Notes under the pieces: model-generated
What the model saw: the letters and a program-made list of their open reading frames with translations, nothing else
What the model was told of the DNA's origin: nothing
Database searches by the model: none
In this document: positions 7,812-15,836 of the stretch, piece after piece
Numbering within the stretch: the stretch's first letter is position 1
Layout: the number at the start of each line of letters is the position of its first letter
Assembly (NCBI RefSeq): GCF_002931075.1
Contig: NZ_PSTQ01000005.1
Coordinates: 165,542-229,541, forward strand
Length of the DNA: 64,000 nucleotides
DNA from: Pseudoclavibacter sp. AY1F1
GTDB lineage: Bacteria > Actinomycetota > Actinomycetes > Actinomycetales > Microbacteriaceae
Reading direction: 5' to 3'
Position numbers and translations under genes: made by a program

Positions 7812-9614
7812 CTAGTACTTGCGCTCGGTCGGCTCGTAGCGCGTCACGCGCACGGGCTTCTTGTCGAGTCGGATGTGGTCGGCGGGGTCGGGGGATTTCC
7901 GGTCGCCGGTGAGGTACGCCATGGTGTGGTGCATCCAGTTGACGTCGTCGCGCTTCGGGAAGTCGTCGCGCATGTGGCCGCCACGGCTTTCCTGGCGGTT
8001 GAGCGCGCAGTAGACGAGCACCTCGGCGAGGTCGAGCAGGAAGCCGAGCTCGATGCCCTCGAGGAGCTCCGTGTTGTAGCGCTTGCCCTTGTCGAACACC
8101 GCGATCTGCGTGTAGCGCTCGCGCAGCGAGTGGATGACCTTGGTCGCCTCGGTCAGGGTGTCTGACGTGCGGAAGACCTGGGCGTTCTTGTCCATCGTCT
8201 CCTGCAGCTCGCGGCGCAAGCCGGCGACCGACTCCGTGCCCGTCGAGGCCTGGAGGTCGTCGACCATGCCCTTGACAAACGCGGCGGCGTCGTCGGGCAG
8301 GGGCGCGAACTCGGCGGTCTTGACGTACTCGACCGCGTTGCGGCCGCTTCGCTTGCCGAAGACGTTGATGTCGAGCAGTGAGTTGGTGCCGAGTCGGTTC
8401 GAGCCGTGCACGGACACGCAGGCGCACTCGCCGGCGGCGTAGAGGCCGGGGATGACGGTCTCGTTGTCGGAGAGGACCTCGCCCGCGTTGTTCGTGGGGA
8501 TGCCGCCCATGGCGTAGTGCGCGGTCGGGTAGACGGGCACGGGCTCGGTGACGGGGTCGACGCCGAGGTATGTGCGAGCGAACTCGGTGATGTCTGGCAG
8601 CTTCGTCTCGAGGACCTCGGCGCCCAGGTGGGTGCAGTCGAGGTAGACGTAGTCCTTGTGGGGGCCGGCGCCGCGGCCGTCGAGGACTTCCTGCACCATG
8701 GAACGCGCGACGATGTCACGCGGTGCGAGGTCCTTGATGGTCGGCGCGTAGCGCTCCATGAAGCGCTCGCCCGAGGCGTTGCGGAGGATTGCGCCCTCGC
8801 CGCGTGCACCTTCGGTGAGGAGGATACCGAGGCCGGCAAGGCCGGTTGGATGGAACTGGTAGAACTCCATGTCCTCGAGTGGGAGGCCACGACGCCAGAC
8901 GATGCCCATGCCATCACCCGTGAGCGTGTGCGCGTTCGACGTGGTCTTGAAGACCTTGCCGAAGCCGCCAGTCGCGAAGATGAAGGCCTTGCCCTGGAAG
9001 ACGTGCAGCTCGCCGGTCTTGAGCTCGAGGGCCACGACGGCCGCGGGGACCTCCTGGCCGTCGACCTCGGTCATCACGATGTCGAGCGCGTAGAACTCGT
9101 TGAAGAACTTCACGTTGTGCTTGACGCAGTTCTGGTACAGCGTCTGGAGAATCATGTGACCCGTGCGGTCGGCCGCGTAGCAGGCGCGGCGGACGGGCGC
9201 CTTGCCGTGGTCGCGCGTGTGGCCACCGAAGCGGCGCTGGTCGATCTTGCCCTCTGGCGTGCGGTTGAAGGGGAGGCCCATGTTCTCGAGGTCGATGACC
9301 GCCTCGATGGCTTCCTTCGCGAGGATCTCGGCAGAGTCCTGGTCGACGATGTAGTCGCCGCCCTTGACGGTGTCGTAGGTGTGCCACTCCCAGTTGTCGT
9401 CCTCGACGTTGGCGAGGGCGGCAGCCATGCCGCCCTGGGCTGCACCGGTGTGCGAGCGCGTCGGGTAGAGCTTCGTGACGACAGCCGTGTCAGCGCCCTG
9501 CGCGGCCTCGATGGCCGCGCGCATCCCGGCACCGCCAGCGCCGATGATGACGATCTCGTGCTGGTGGTAGTGGACGCCGTCGACGGTACGCGTCGGAGCG
9601 AGCTTCTCTGCCAT
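7812..9614 (-). CDS. sdhA: Succinate dehydrogenase flavoprotein subunit
   Basis: A 600-residue flavoprotein oxidising succinate to fumarate. The FAD-binding start is IIGAGGAGMRAAIEA; the histidine for covalent FAD attachment is in RSHTGAAQGG; the active-site blocks FHPTGL, TEGARGEGA, YAMGGIPTN and GSNRLGTNSL are present. Length is normal. The ATG is preceded by an A/G-rich stretch rather than a clear ribosome-binding site, 55 nt downstream of sdhD. Confidence 0.95.
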   Translation of the reverse strand: MAEKLAPTRTVDGVHYHQHEIVIIGAGGAGMRAAIEAAQGADTAVVTKLYPTRSHTGAAQGGMAAALANVEDDNWEWHTYDTVKGGDYIVDQDSAEILAKEAIEAVIDLENMGLPFNRTPEGKIDQRRFGGHTRDHGKAPVRRACYAADRTGHMILQTLYQNCVKHNVKFFNEFYALDIVMTEVDGQEVPAAVVALELKTGELHVFQGKAFIFATGGFGKVFKTTSNAHTLTGDGMGIVWRRGLPLEDMEFYQFHPTGLAGLGILLTEGARGEGAILRNASGERFMERYAPTIKDLAPRDIVARSMVQEVLDGRGAGPHKDYVYLDCTHLGAEVLETKLPDITEFARTYLGVDPVTEPVPVYPTAHYAMGGIPTNNAGEVLSDNETVIPGLYAAGECACVSVHGSNRLGTNSLLDINVFGKRSGRNAVEYVKTAEFAPLPDDAAAFVKGMVDDLQASTGTESVAGLRRELQETMDKNAQVFRTSDTLTEATKVIHSLRERYTQIAVFDKGKRYNTELLEGIELGFLLDLAEVLVYCALNRQESRGGHMRDDFPKRDDVNWMHHTMAYLTGDRKSPDPADHIRLDKKPVRVTRYEPTERKY

Positions 9615-9669
9615 ATGTCTGTGGCTCTTCTTTCTCAGGTGTTGGAAGTCGTGTGGCCGAACGGGGCGG

Positions 9670-10113
9670 CTAGGCCGAGCAGAAGCTCGGCAGGTTCTCG
9701 GCGGCGCCGTTGGCGGGGCACGGGTCGAACGTGTAGATCACGAGAAGGCCGAGGACGATGAGCACCGTCGTGACGATGAACAGCGTGACCTGCAGGGCGC
9801 GACGCGTGCTCGCCTTCGACACGTAGTCGTTGATGATCGTGCGCATGCCGTTGGCGCCGTGGATGAACGCGAGGACCAGCATGAGCGTGTCCCAGACGAC
9901 CCAGAACGGGTCGGCCATCTTGCCCGCGACGAACGCGAAGTCGATGGCGGCGACGCCCTGCCCGACCATGAGGTTCGTGAAGAGGTGGCCGAAGATGAGG
10001 ATGACGAGCAGCACGCCGGAGACGCGCATGAACGCCCAGCCGATGCGCTCCCAGTTGGTGCTGTTCTTGGCGGCAGCTGCGGAGCGCGGGTACTCGATGG
10101 TTTCGATAGTCAT
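9670..10113 (-). CDS. sdhD: Succinate dehydrogenase hydrophobic membrane anchor subunit
   Basis: A 147-residue protein with three membrane helices. A histidine in ILIFGHLFTNLM is the candidate heme b ligand, and FIHGANGMRTIINDY matches the conserved loop of the family. AGGAGGGAG precedes the ATG by 6 nt. It forms the quinone-reducing membrane domain together with SdhC. Confidence 0.88.
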   Translation of the reverse strand: MTIETIEYPRSAAAAKNSTNWERIGWAFMRVSGVLLVILIFGHLFTNLMVGQGVAAIDFAFVAGKMADPFWVVWDTLMLVLAFIHGANGMRTIINDYVSKASTRRALQVTLFIVTTVLIVLGLLVIYTFDPCPANGAAENLPSFCSA

Positions 10114-10125
10114 GGCAGCTCCCTC

Positions 10126-10560
10126 CTAGTGGCTGAACACGTTGATGAGGTGGCGGGGCGTGAAGCCGATCATCGTGACGACGCAGAGGCCGATGACGAT
10201 CCAGAACATGAGCTTCTGGTACTTCGCGCCACCTGGCAGGAAGTCGATGAGGATGATGCGGATTCCGTTGAATGCGTGGTAGCAGATGGCTGCCACGAGT
10301 CCGACCTCGCCGATGCCCATGATGGGGGTCTGGTAGGTGTGGATCGCCGCGTTGTACGCCTCAGGGCTGACCCGCACGAGCGACGTGTCGAGCACGTGCA
10401 CGATGAGGAAGAAGAAGATGGAGACGCCGGTGATGCGGTGGAGAACCCAGGACCACATGCCCTCGTTCCCCCGGTACAGCGTGCCGCCGCGTTGCGGCTT
10501 CTTCGCTGTGTTCTTCGGGGCTGACGAGCCCGCCGGAGCTGGTGTCTGTACGGCTGACAC
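10126..10560 (-). CDS. sdhC: Succinate dehydrogenase cytochrome b556 subunit
   Basis: A 144-residue protein, three helices. The family block SWVLHRITGVSIFFFLIVHV contains the Arg and His of the quinone/heme region, and ICYHAFNGIRIILID matches the second histidine block. GTG 10560 is chosen because AAGGGC lies about 6 nt upstream and the protein then begins just before the conserved GTLYRG region. It is the first gene of the operon; the roughly 110-nt leader from the proposed promoter carries no obvious ORF of its own. Confidence 0.88.
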   Translation of the reverse strand: MSAVQTPAPAGSSAPKNTAKKPQRGGTLYRGNEGMWSWVLHRITGVSIFFFLIVHVLDTSLVRVSPEAYNAAIHTYQTPIMGIGEVGLVAAICYHAFNGIRIILIDFLPGGAKYQKLMFWIVIGLCVVTMIGFTPRHLINVFSH

Positions 10561-10672
10561 GGGTTTGCCCTTCTGTCGCGTTGCGTTCTTCCGCTCAGGA
10601 CTCTTGCGCCGAGGAGGTGAAGATGAGCGGCAGGCCCCAACCACACTGCGTTGGGCATGTTGATACCCGCCT

Positions 10673-10678
10673 AGACTA
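10673..10678 (-). promoter_or_regulatory. Candidate -10 element for sdhCDAB
   Basis: TAGTCT on the minus strand, about 112 nt before sdhC. No good -35 is visible; the palindrome at 10701-10716 occupies that region. Confidence 0.35.
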
Positions 10679-10700
10679 CGCCTCCCGCGGTTTTGGGCTG

Positions 10701-10716
10701 GGAAGGTAAGCCTTCC
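10701..10716. promoter_or_regulatory. Palindrome GGAAGG-TAAG-CCTTCC upstream of sdh
   Basis: A perfect 6-4-6 palindrome about 22 nt upstream of the candidate -10, where a repressor or activator would sit. By eye it agrees at roughly 12 of 19 positions with the DtxR/IdeR consensus, which is suggestive only. Confidence 0.4.
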
Positions 10717-10743
10717 TTCACGCCGATTCGACGGCGTTGTTCA

Positions 10744-10758
10744 GGCCCGGACCGGGCC
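10744..10758 (-). terminator. Short GC hairpin after the mannosyltransferase gene
   Basis: GGCCCGG-A-CCGGGCC begins 3 nt past the stop of the minus-strand gene. With a one-base loop the pairing as drawn is strained, so this is a weak call. Confidence 0.35.
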
Positions 10759-10760
10759 GC

Positions 10761-11906
10761 TCACGCGAGGGGGAGCGCCGTCGGCTGCCGGGCGTCCGCC
10801 AGTACGGATGTGTAGTGGCCGAGCAGCTCGTCGCAGACGCTCGCCCACGAGCGTGAGAGCACGCGTCGTCGACCGGCCTCGCCCATCCTGGCTCGGAGAC
10901 TGGGCGAGTCGACGAGCTGCTCGAGCATGCCTCTGAGGTCGAGGTCGCCTGCGCGGTCCGGGTCGAAGTGGAACCCGTCGACGCCATGCTCGAGGAGATC
11001 GATCGGGCCGCCGGCGTATGGGGCCACGACGGGGAGCCCGCTGGCGTGCGCCTCCTGGATCGTCTGGCCGAACGTCTCCTCGGTGCCCGTGTGCACGAAG
11101 ACGTCGAAGCTCGCGTACGCGAGAGCGAGGTCGCGCCCGCCGAGTCGTCCCGCGAAGTGGGTCGGGACCCCTTTGAGGGCCTTGCGGATGCTGGGCTCGG
11201 AGGGCCCGTCACCAACCACGACCAGCTGCACGTTGTCGAGGCCACGGAGGGAGGAGAGGCGTTCCACCTGCTTCTCCGGTGCCAGCCTGCCGACGTAGCC
11301 GACGACGGTGCGCGAGTCGGCTCCCAGTCTGCGCCGACTGTTGAGGACAGCGGGCACGTGCTTGTTGCGCGGGTGATAGGTCTCGAGGTCGACGCCGCGG
11401 CCCCACCTGACGGCGTTCGTGATCTTCGCGCGGCGCAGGTCGCCCAGGGCGGCGCTCGAGGGAGCAAGCGTGAGGTCGGCGTTGTTGTGCAGCCAACGGA
11501 TGAACCACCAGGCGAAGCCCTCCATGGCGCTGAGCCGATTGCGCTTCGTGTAGCCGGCGACGTCGGTCTGGAAGACGGCGACGCTCGGGATTCCGCGGCG
11601 CTTCGCGGCGGCGATCGCCTGCGACCCCAGGAAAAGAGGACTCGCGGCGTGCACGACGTCCGGGGTGAACTCGGCGAGCAGCCGGTCGACCCTGGGGGAG
11701 GGGAGGCCTACAGGGAACTGCCGGTAGTCGAGCGCAGGCACCTCCACGACCCGGAAGCCTCGGTATTCCCTCGGCGAGCCAGCGGCCGGGGTGATGACGA
11801 TGGCCTCGTGTCCGCGCAATGCGAGGTGGTCGAGCACCTTGCACACGCTGTTCGTCACGCCGTTGACAGTGGGGAGGAAGCTCTCGGTCACAACCGCGAT
11901 GCGCAT
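10761..11906 (-). CDS. GT4 glycosyltransferase, probable GDP-mannose-dependent alpha-mannosyltransferase (MgtA/PimB-like)
   Basis: A 381-residue GT-B enzyme. It opens with MRIAVVTESFLPTVNGVTNS, typical of actinobacterial mannosyltransferases acting on glycolipids. The acceptor domain has FQTDVAGYTKR near 135; the donor domain has GYVGRLAPEKQVE near 220 and the E-x7-E motif in GTEETFGQTIQEAHASGLPVV near 300. Start ATG 11906 has TACGTT 6 nt upstream and no Shine-Dalgarno. It is divergent from a mannose-1-phosphate guanylyltransferase, which would make its donor GDP-mannose. Likely cytoplasmic membrane face, building mannolipids. Confidence 0.78.
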   Translation of the reverse strand: MRIAVVTESFLPTVNGVTNSVCKVLDHLALRGHEAIVITPAAGSPREYRGFRVVEVPALDYRQFPVGLPSPRVDRLLAEFTPDVVHAASPLFLGSQAIAAAKRRGIPSVAVFQTDVAGYTKRNRLSAMEGFAWWFIRWLHNNADLTLAPSSAALGDLRRAKITNAVRWGRGVDLETYHPRNKHVPAVLNSRRRLGADSRTVVGYVGRLAPEKQVERLSSLRGLDNVQLVVVGDGPSEPSIRKALKGVPTHFAGRLGGRDLALAYASFDVFVHTGTEETFGQTIQEAHASGLPVVAPYAGGPIDLLEHGVDGFHFDPDRAGDLDLRGMLEQLVDSPSLRARMGEAGRRRVLSRSWASVCDELLGHYTSVLADARQPTALPLA

Positions 11907-11912
11907 AGGGCG

Positions 11913-11918
11913 AACGTA
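11913..11918 (-). promoter_or_regulatory. -10 element, leaderless mannosyltransferase gene
   Basis: TACGTT on the minus strand, 6 nt before ATG 11906. It is paired with a divergent leaderless promoter about 100 bp away. Confidence 0.5.
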
Positions 11919-12017
11919 AGCGTCGGGTGTGGCGTCGAGGTGAACTCCCGACGACACCTTCTCGACGACTTGTCCACAGCTTCGTCTCGTCGAAACAGAC
12001 ACGAGACGGTGTTCCCC

Positions 12018-12023
12018 TATGGT
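12018..12023 (+). promoter_or_regulatory. -10 element, leaderless manC
   Basis: TATGGT, 7 nt before ATG 12031. Its own ATG at 12019 is a possible but less likely start. Confidence 0.5.
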
Positions 12024-12030
12024 GTTGCGC

Positions 12031-13143
12031 ATGGCAGATGCGATCGATCGGTTCTATGGCGTGATCCCAGCGGGAGGCGTCGGCTCACGGCTGTGGCCTC
12101 TCTCGCGGGCCGAAGCCCCGAAGTTCCTCCACGACGTCGTCGGAAACGGCTCGACCCTCTTGAGGGCGACCTGGGACCGACTTGCGCCCTTGTGTGCTGA
12201 AGACAGGCTCCTCGTCGTGACGGGAGAGGCCCACGCCAAGGAGGTGCGCGCCCAGCTCCCCGAGCTCATCGACGAGAACATCGTCCTCGAGAGCGAGGGG
12301 CGAGAGTCCACGGCTGCCATCGGCCTGGCGGCCGCCATCCTGCAGCGTCGTGTCCCGGACGCGATCATCGGCTCCTTCGCGGCCGACCACCTCATCGGCG
12401 CGACCGACCGATTCGCGGCAGCGGTGCGCGAGGCTGTGGAGGCTGCCGATGCCGGAGCGATCGTGACGATCGGCATCCAGCCCATCGAGCCGTCGACCGC
12501 GTTCGGCTACATCCGCGCGGGCAAGCCGCTCAGCATCCCGGCCGCGCCGAGCGCACGCAAGGTCGATGCGTTTGTCGAGAAGCCCAAGGAGGCGACCGCC
12601 CGTCGCTACCTTGCTTCTGGCGAGTACCTCTGGAACGCCGGCATGTTCTTCGCCCGCGTCGACCGCCTCATGGAGGCGCTCGCGGAATCCAACCCCGCTC
12701 TCGCGGCCGGCATCAACGAGATCGCGGACGCGTGGGGCACTGACAGGCAGGCCGAGGTCACGGCCCGCATCTGGCCTGGCCTCGAGAAGATCGCCATCGA
12801 TTACACGGTGGCGGAGCCGGCGGCCGCTCGCGGAGAGCTCGCCGTGATCCCCGGCTACTTCCAGTGGGACGACGTCGGGGACTTCGCGGCTGTCAGCCGC
12901 CTCCGGAAGAGCACCAACGGCAACGGCGTGACAGTCCACGGCGACGAGAACAACGTCGTCGTCGTTGACGGCTCCGGTCTCATCGTCAACCACACCGACC
13001 GCGTAGTCGCCATCGCGGGCATCAAGGACATCGTCGTGGTCGACACCCCTGATGCGCTGCTCGTCACGACGGCCGCCAACGCGCAGAAGGTCAAGCAGCT
13101 CGTCGCCGAGATCAAGGCCTCGAAGCGCCCTGAGGTTCTGTAG
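12031..13143 (+). CDS. manC: Mannose-1-phosphate guanylyltransferase
   Basis: A 370-residue nucleotidyltransferase making GDP-mannose from GTP and mannose-1-phosphate. The pyrophosphorylase signature is VIPAGGVGSRLWPLSRAEAPKF at residues 10-31; FVEKP (near 175) and the sugar-site WNAGMFF (near 208) are present, then a left-handed helix C-terminal part. The isomerase domain of bifunctional ManC/PMI enzymes is absent. ATG 12031 is preferred over 12019 because TATGGT is correctly spaced for a leaderless mRNA. It faces the divergent mannosyltransferase. Confidence 0.88.
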   Translation: MADAIDRFYGVIPAGGVGSRLWPLSRAEAPKFLHDVVGNGSTLLRATWDRLAPLCAEDRLLVVTGEAHAKEVRAQLPELIDENIVLESEGRESTAAIGLAAAILQRRVPDAIIGSFAADHLIGATDRFAAAVREAVEAADAGAIVTIGIQPIEPSTAFGYIRAGKPLSIPAAPSARKVDAFVEKPKEATARRYLASGEYLWNAGMFFARVDRLMEALAESNPALAAGINEIADAWGTDRQAEVTARIWPGLEKIAIDYTVAEPAAARGELAVIPGYFQWDDVGDFAAVSRLRKSTNGNGVTVHGDENNVVVVDGSGLIVNHTDRVVAIAGIKDIVVVDTPDALLVTTAANAQKVKQLVAEIKASKRPEVL

Positions 13144-13166
13144 ACCCCAGCTCCGCGATGCGTGCC

Positions 13167-13207
13167 GGCGCGCACCGATTGTGGGTTCACAACGATCGGT
13201 GCGCGCC
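13167..13207 (+). terminator. Terminator after manC
   Basis: A 13-bp stem (GGCGCGCACCGAT with its complement at 13195-13207). The loop itself holds a smaller TTGTG/CACAA stem. Confidence 0.8.
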
Positions 13208-13233
13208 TGTAGCGGTCCGAGCTCGGCGCCCAC

Positions 13234-13239
13234 TACTCT
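13234..13239 (+). promoter_or_regulatory. -10 element, leaderless first BMP lipoprotein gene
   Basis: TACTCT, 6 nt before ATG 13246; the same hexamer precedes the PNP gene at 28505-28510. Confidence 0.55.
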
Positions 13240-13245
13240 TCCGGC

Positions 13246-14331
13246 ATGTCACGCTCTCGCATTCCAGGCGCCGTCGGCGCCCTCGCAGTCGCAACGCTCG
13301 CACTGACCGCCTGTCAGGCGCCACCTGAGACGCCGAGTTCGACGGGTGCGGAGTCGGCAGGCAGTGACTACCTCGCGTGCATGGTCGCCAACAGCGGCAA
13401 TATTCAGGACCGCTCCTTCAACCAGGCCGTCTTCGAATCCCTTGAGGCGGCTCAGGAGGAGTACGGCGTGGAGATGCGCGAGACGGTGTCGCAGTCGCAG
13501 GCCGATTACGAGACGAACCTCGAGACGATGGTCGGCGAGGGGTGCGACTACATCGTCACCGTCGGCTGGGAGCTCGCCGACGCGACCAGGGCATCCGCCG
13601 AGGCGAACCCGGACATCACCTACTCGATCGTCGACGAGGTCGTCGAGGGGCCGAACGTGGCCTCGATCGTGCACGACACCGCGCAGGCCGCCTTCCTCGC
13701 GGGCTACCTCGCGGCGGGCGTCAGCAAGACCGGGGTCGTCGGCACATTCGGCGGGGGAAACCAGCCACCGGTGACCGTCTTCATGGACGGCTTCGCCGCT
13801 GGCGTCGATCAGTACAACTCGGCGAAGGGCGCCTCGGTGCGTGTCGTCGGATGGGACCCGAAGACTCAGCAGGGCTCGTTCACGGACGACTTCACCAACA
13901 CGAACGCCGCGCAGACCACAGCGCAGGGCCTCATCTCCCAGGGGGCAGACATCATCATGCCCGTCGCCGCTCAGGCTGGCGAAGGAGCCGCCGCGGCTGC
14001 CCTGGCCGCTGGCGACGTCGGCATCATCTGGGTCGACTCCGACGGCTACGAGCTGCTGGGCGAGGAGTACCGTCCGCTGCTCGTCACGACCGTCGAGAAG
14101 CGGATGGAGCCTGCGATCCTCGGCGTCATCGGGGCCGACATCGACGGCACGTTCGAAGCGGGCAACAACGTGGGCACGCTCGAGAACGAAGGCGTTGGCC
14201 TCTCGTCGTTCCACGACTGGGACGCGAAGGTCCCTGCCGAGCTGAAGGCAGAGGTCGAGGACCTCAGGGCAAAGATCATCTCGGGGGAGATCGTCGTCGA
14301 GTCCCCGTCGTCTCCGACCGGCGCGAACTGA
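13246..14331 (+). CDS. BMP-family nucleoside-binding lipoprotein (copy 1)
   Basis: A 361-residue precursor: signal peptide, lipobox LTAC at residue 23, then the Med/BMP fold with DRSFNQ near 60, GWELADAT near 108, DTAQAAFLAGYLA near 145 and GADIIMPVA near 230. These proteins bind purine nucleosides outside the membrane for an ABC importer. It is a close paralogue of the next gene and lies 3 kb before the transporter genes. No Shine-Dalgarno is seen; the -10 hexamer is 6 nt away. Confidence 0.87.
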   Translation: MSRSRIPGAVGALAVATLALTACQAPPETPSSTGAESAGSDYLACMVANSGNIQDRSFNQAVFESLEAAQEEYGVEMRETVSQSQADYETNLETMVGEGCDYIVTVGWELADATRASAEANPDITYSIVDEVVEGPNVASIVHDTAQAAFLAGYLAAGVSKTGVVGTFGGGNQPPVTVFMDGFAAGVDQYNSAKGASVRVVGWDPKTQQGSFTDDFTNTNAAQTTAQGLISQGADIIMPVAAQAGEGAAAAALAAGDVGIIWVDSDGYELLGEEYRPLLVTTVEKRMEPAILGVIGADIDGTFEAGNNVGTLENEGVGLSSFHDWDAKVPAELKAEVEDLRAKIISGEIVVESPSSPTGAN

Positions 14332-14345
14332 CGCTTGAGCGTCAG
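14328..14345 (+). terminator. Hairpin overlapping the stop of BMP copy 1
   Basis: CTGACGCT-TG-AGCGTCAG, a perfect 8-bp stem that includes the TGA stop. It could reduce read-through into copy 2. Confidence 0.5.
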
Positions 14346-14566
14346 CCAGCGGTCCTCACCGACCGATCGGCCCGGATTTTTCCGGCCCCGTGAGAATCGC
14401 TAGCCGACGCGCCGAGAAACACACTCGTAACTGTGCAACGGTCGGGTTTCGATTCCGAATTCGACCGAATTGTGACGCCGAGCTACGGCTATGCTCGGGC
14501 AATCACCAGCTTCGCCGGAGTCCGCGTTCTGCGGTCCGACGAACATCCAACTCAGGAGGACCGAGA

Positions 14567-15652
14567 GTGGCTATCTCTTCGAAGCAGCGTTTCGCTGCAA
14601 TTGGCACGGTGGGCGTCGCAGCCCTCGTGCTCGCCGGTTGTGCACCTGCTCCAGAAGCGGGCGACGCTCCCGCTGAAGGTGCATCCGACTTCACCGCGTG
14701 CATGGTGTCTGACGAGGGCGGGTTCGACGACCGCTCCTTCAACCAGCTCGCACACACGGGACTCGAGAACGCAGAGTCCGAGCTCGGTGTCAACGTGCTC
14801 GAAGCCGAGTCCGCGACACCAGACGATTACGCGGCGAACCTGACGACCATGGTCGACCAGGGCTGCAGCATCATCGTTCCTGTCGGCTTCAAGCTGGCAG
14901 ACGCGACGGCGGCAGCCGCCGAGGCGAACCCAGACGTCGACTTCGCGATCGTCGACGTCGAAGGCCTCGGCATCCCGAACGTCCTCGAGCTGAACTACGA
15001 CACGGCTCAGGCCGCGTTCCTCGCGGGCTACGCAGCTGCCGCGTACTCGAAGACCGGCACCGTCGCCACCTATGGCGGCGCGGCCATCCCGACCGTCACG
15101 ATCTTCATGGACGGCTTCGCCAACGGCGTCAAGCACTACAACGAAGCCAAGGGCAAGGACGTCAAGGTCATCGGCTGGGACGTCGAGTCGCAGCAGGGCT
15201 CGTTCGTCGATGACTTCACGAACGTCTCCCGCGCGAAGGAGATCTCGACCGGCTTCCTGAGCCAGGGTGCAGACGTCATCCTCCCCGTCGGCGGCCCCCT
15301 GTACCAGGGCGCGGCTGAGGCCATCCGCGAAGGCGGCCAGGATGCGGTCATCCTCGGCGTCGACTCCGACCTCGCCGTCGCTGACGAGCAGTACGCGGAC
15401 ATCATCCTCGTCTCGATCATGAAGGGACTCGACGTCACCGTTCTCGACGCGATCTCGCAGAGCCTCGACGGCACCTTCGAGGGTGGCACGACCTACACGG
15501 GTGTCCTCGAGAACGAGGGCGTCGGCCTCTCCGGCTTCGGCGACTTCGAGTCGAAGCTTCCCGCAGGCACGACCGACGAGATCGACGCGCTGAAGCAGGA
15601 AGTCATCGACGGCAAGTACCCGGATCTGTCGCCTTCCTCTCCTCAGGTCTAA
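14567..15652 (+). CDS. BMP-family nucleoside-binding lipoprotein (copy 2)
   Basis: A 361-residue precursor with lipobox LAGC near residue 24 and the same blocks as copy 1 (DDRSFNQLAHTGLE, GFKLADAT, DTAQAAFLAGYAA, SQQGSFVDDFTN). Start GTG 14567 has a strong AGGAGG 7 nt upstream (14554-14559), unlike copy 1. TATGCT (14490-14495) upstream is a candidate -10, giving a leadered mRNA. Copies 1 and 2 thus appear separately expressed and may differ in ligand or expression level. Confidence 0.88.
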   Translation: MAISSKQRFAAIGTVGVAALVLAGCAPAPEAGDAPAEGASDFTACMVSDEGGFDDRSFNQLAHTGLENAESELGVNVLEAESATPDDYAANLTTMVDQGCSIIVPVGFKLADATAAAAEANPDVDFAIVDVEGLGIPNVLELNYDTAQAAFLAGYAAAAYSKTGTVATYGGAAIPTVTIFMDGFANGVKHYNEAKGKDVKVIGWDVESQQGSFVDDFTNVSRAKEISTGFLSQGADVILPVGGPLYQGAAEAIREGGQDAVILGVDSDLAVADEQYADIILVSIMKGLDVTVLDAISQSLDGTFEGGTTYTGVLENEGVGLSGFGDFESKLPAGTTDEIDALKQEVIDGKYPDLSPSSPQV

Positions 15653-15695
15653 CCCTCTGTACGTCCGGATTGGCGTCCGGACACAACATGAATGC

Positions 15696-15724
15696 GGGGC
15701 CGTCGCGCAACTCGCGGCGGCCCC
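15696..15724 (+). terminator. Hairpin between BMP copy 2 and the ABC genes
   Basis: A 12-bp GC-rich stem with one T-G pair and a CAACT loop. It may attenuate so that the lipoprotein is made in excess of the membrane parts. Confidence 0.6.
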
Positions 15725-15836
15725 GTAGCATGCCTACGCATGCATTCCGAGGTCGGTCGGCCACCCGCCGACCGCCTCGGGTACGACCGGCCCAACTGGC
15801 CGATTCCCGCACTACCGCACAGCGAAGTGGACCGCT

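Noticed and set aside
12019..12030. Upstream ATG 12019 as the manC start
   Set aside because: The ATG lies inside the -10-like TATGGT; ATG 12031 has the spacing of the other leaderless genes and the better family N-terminus.
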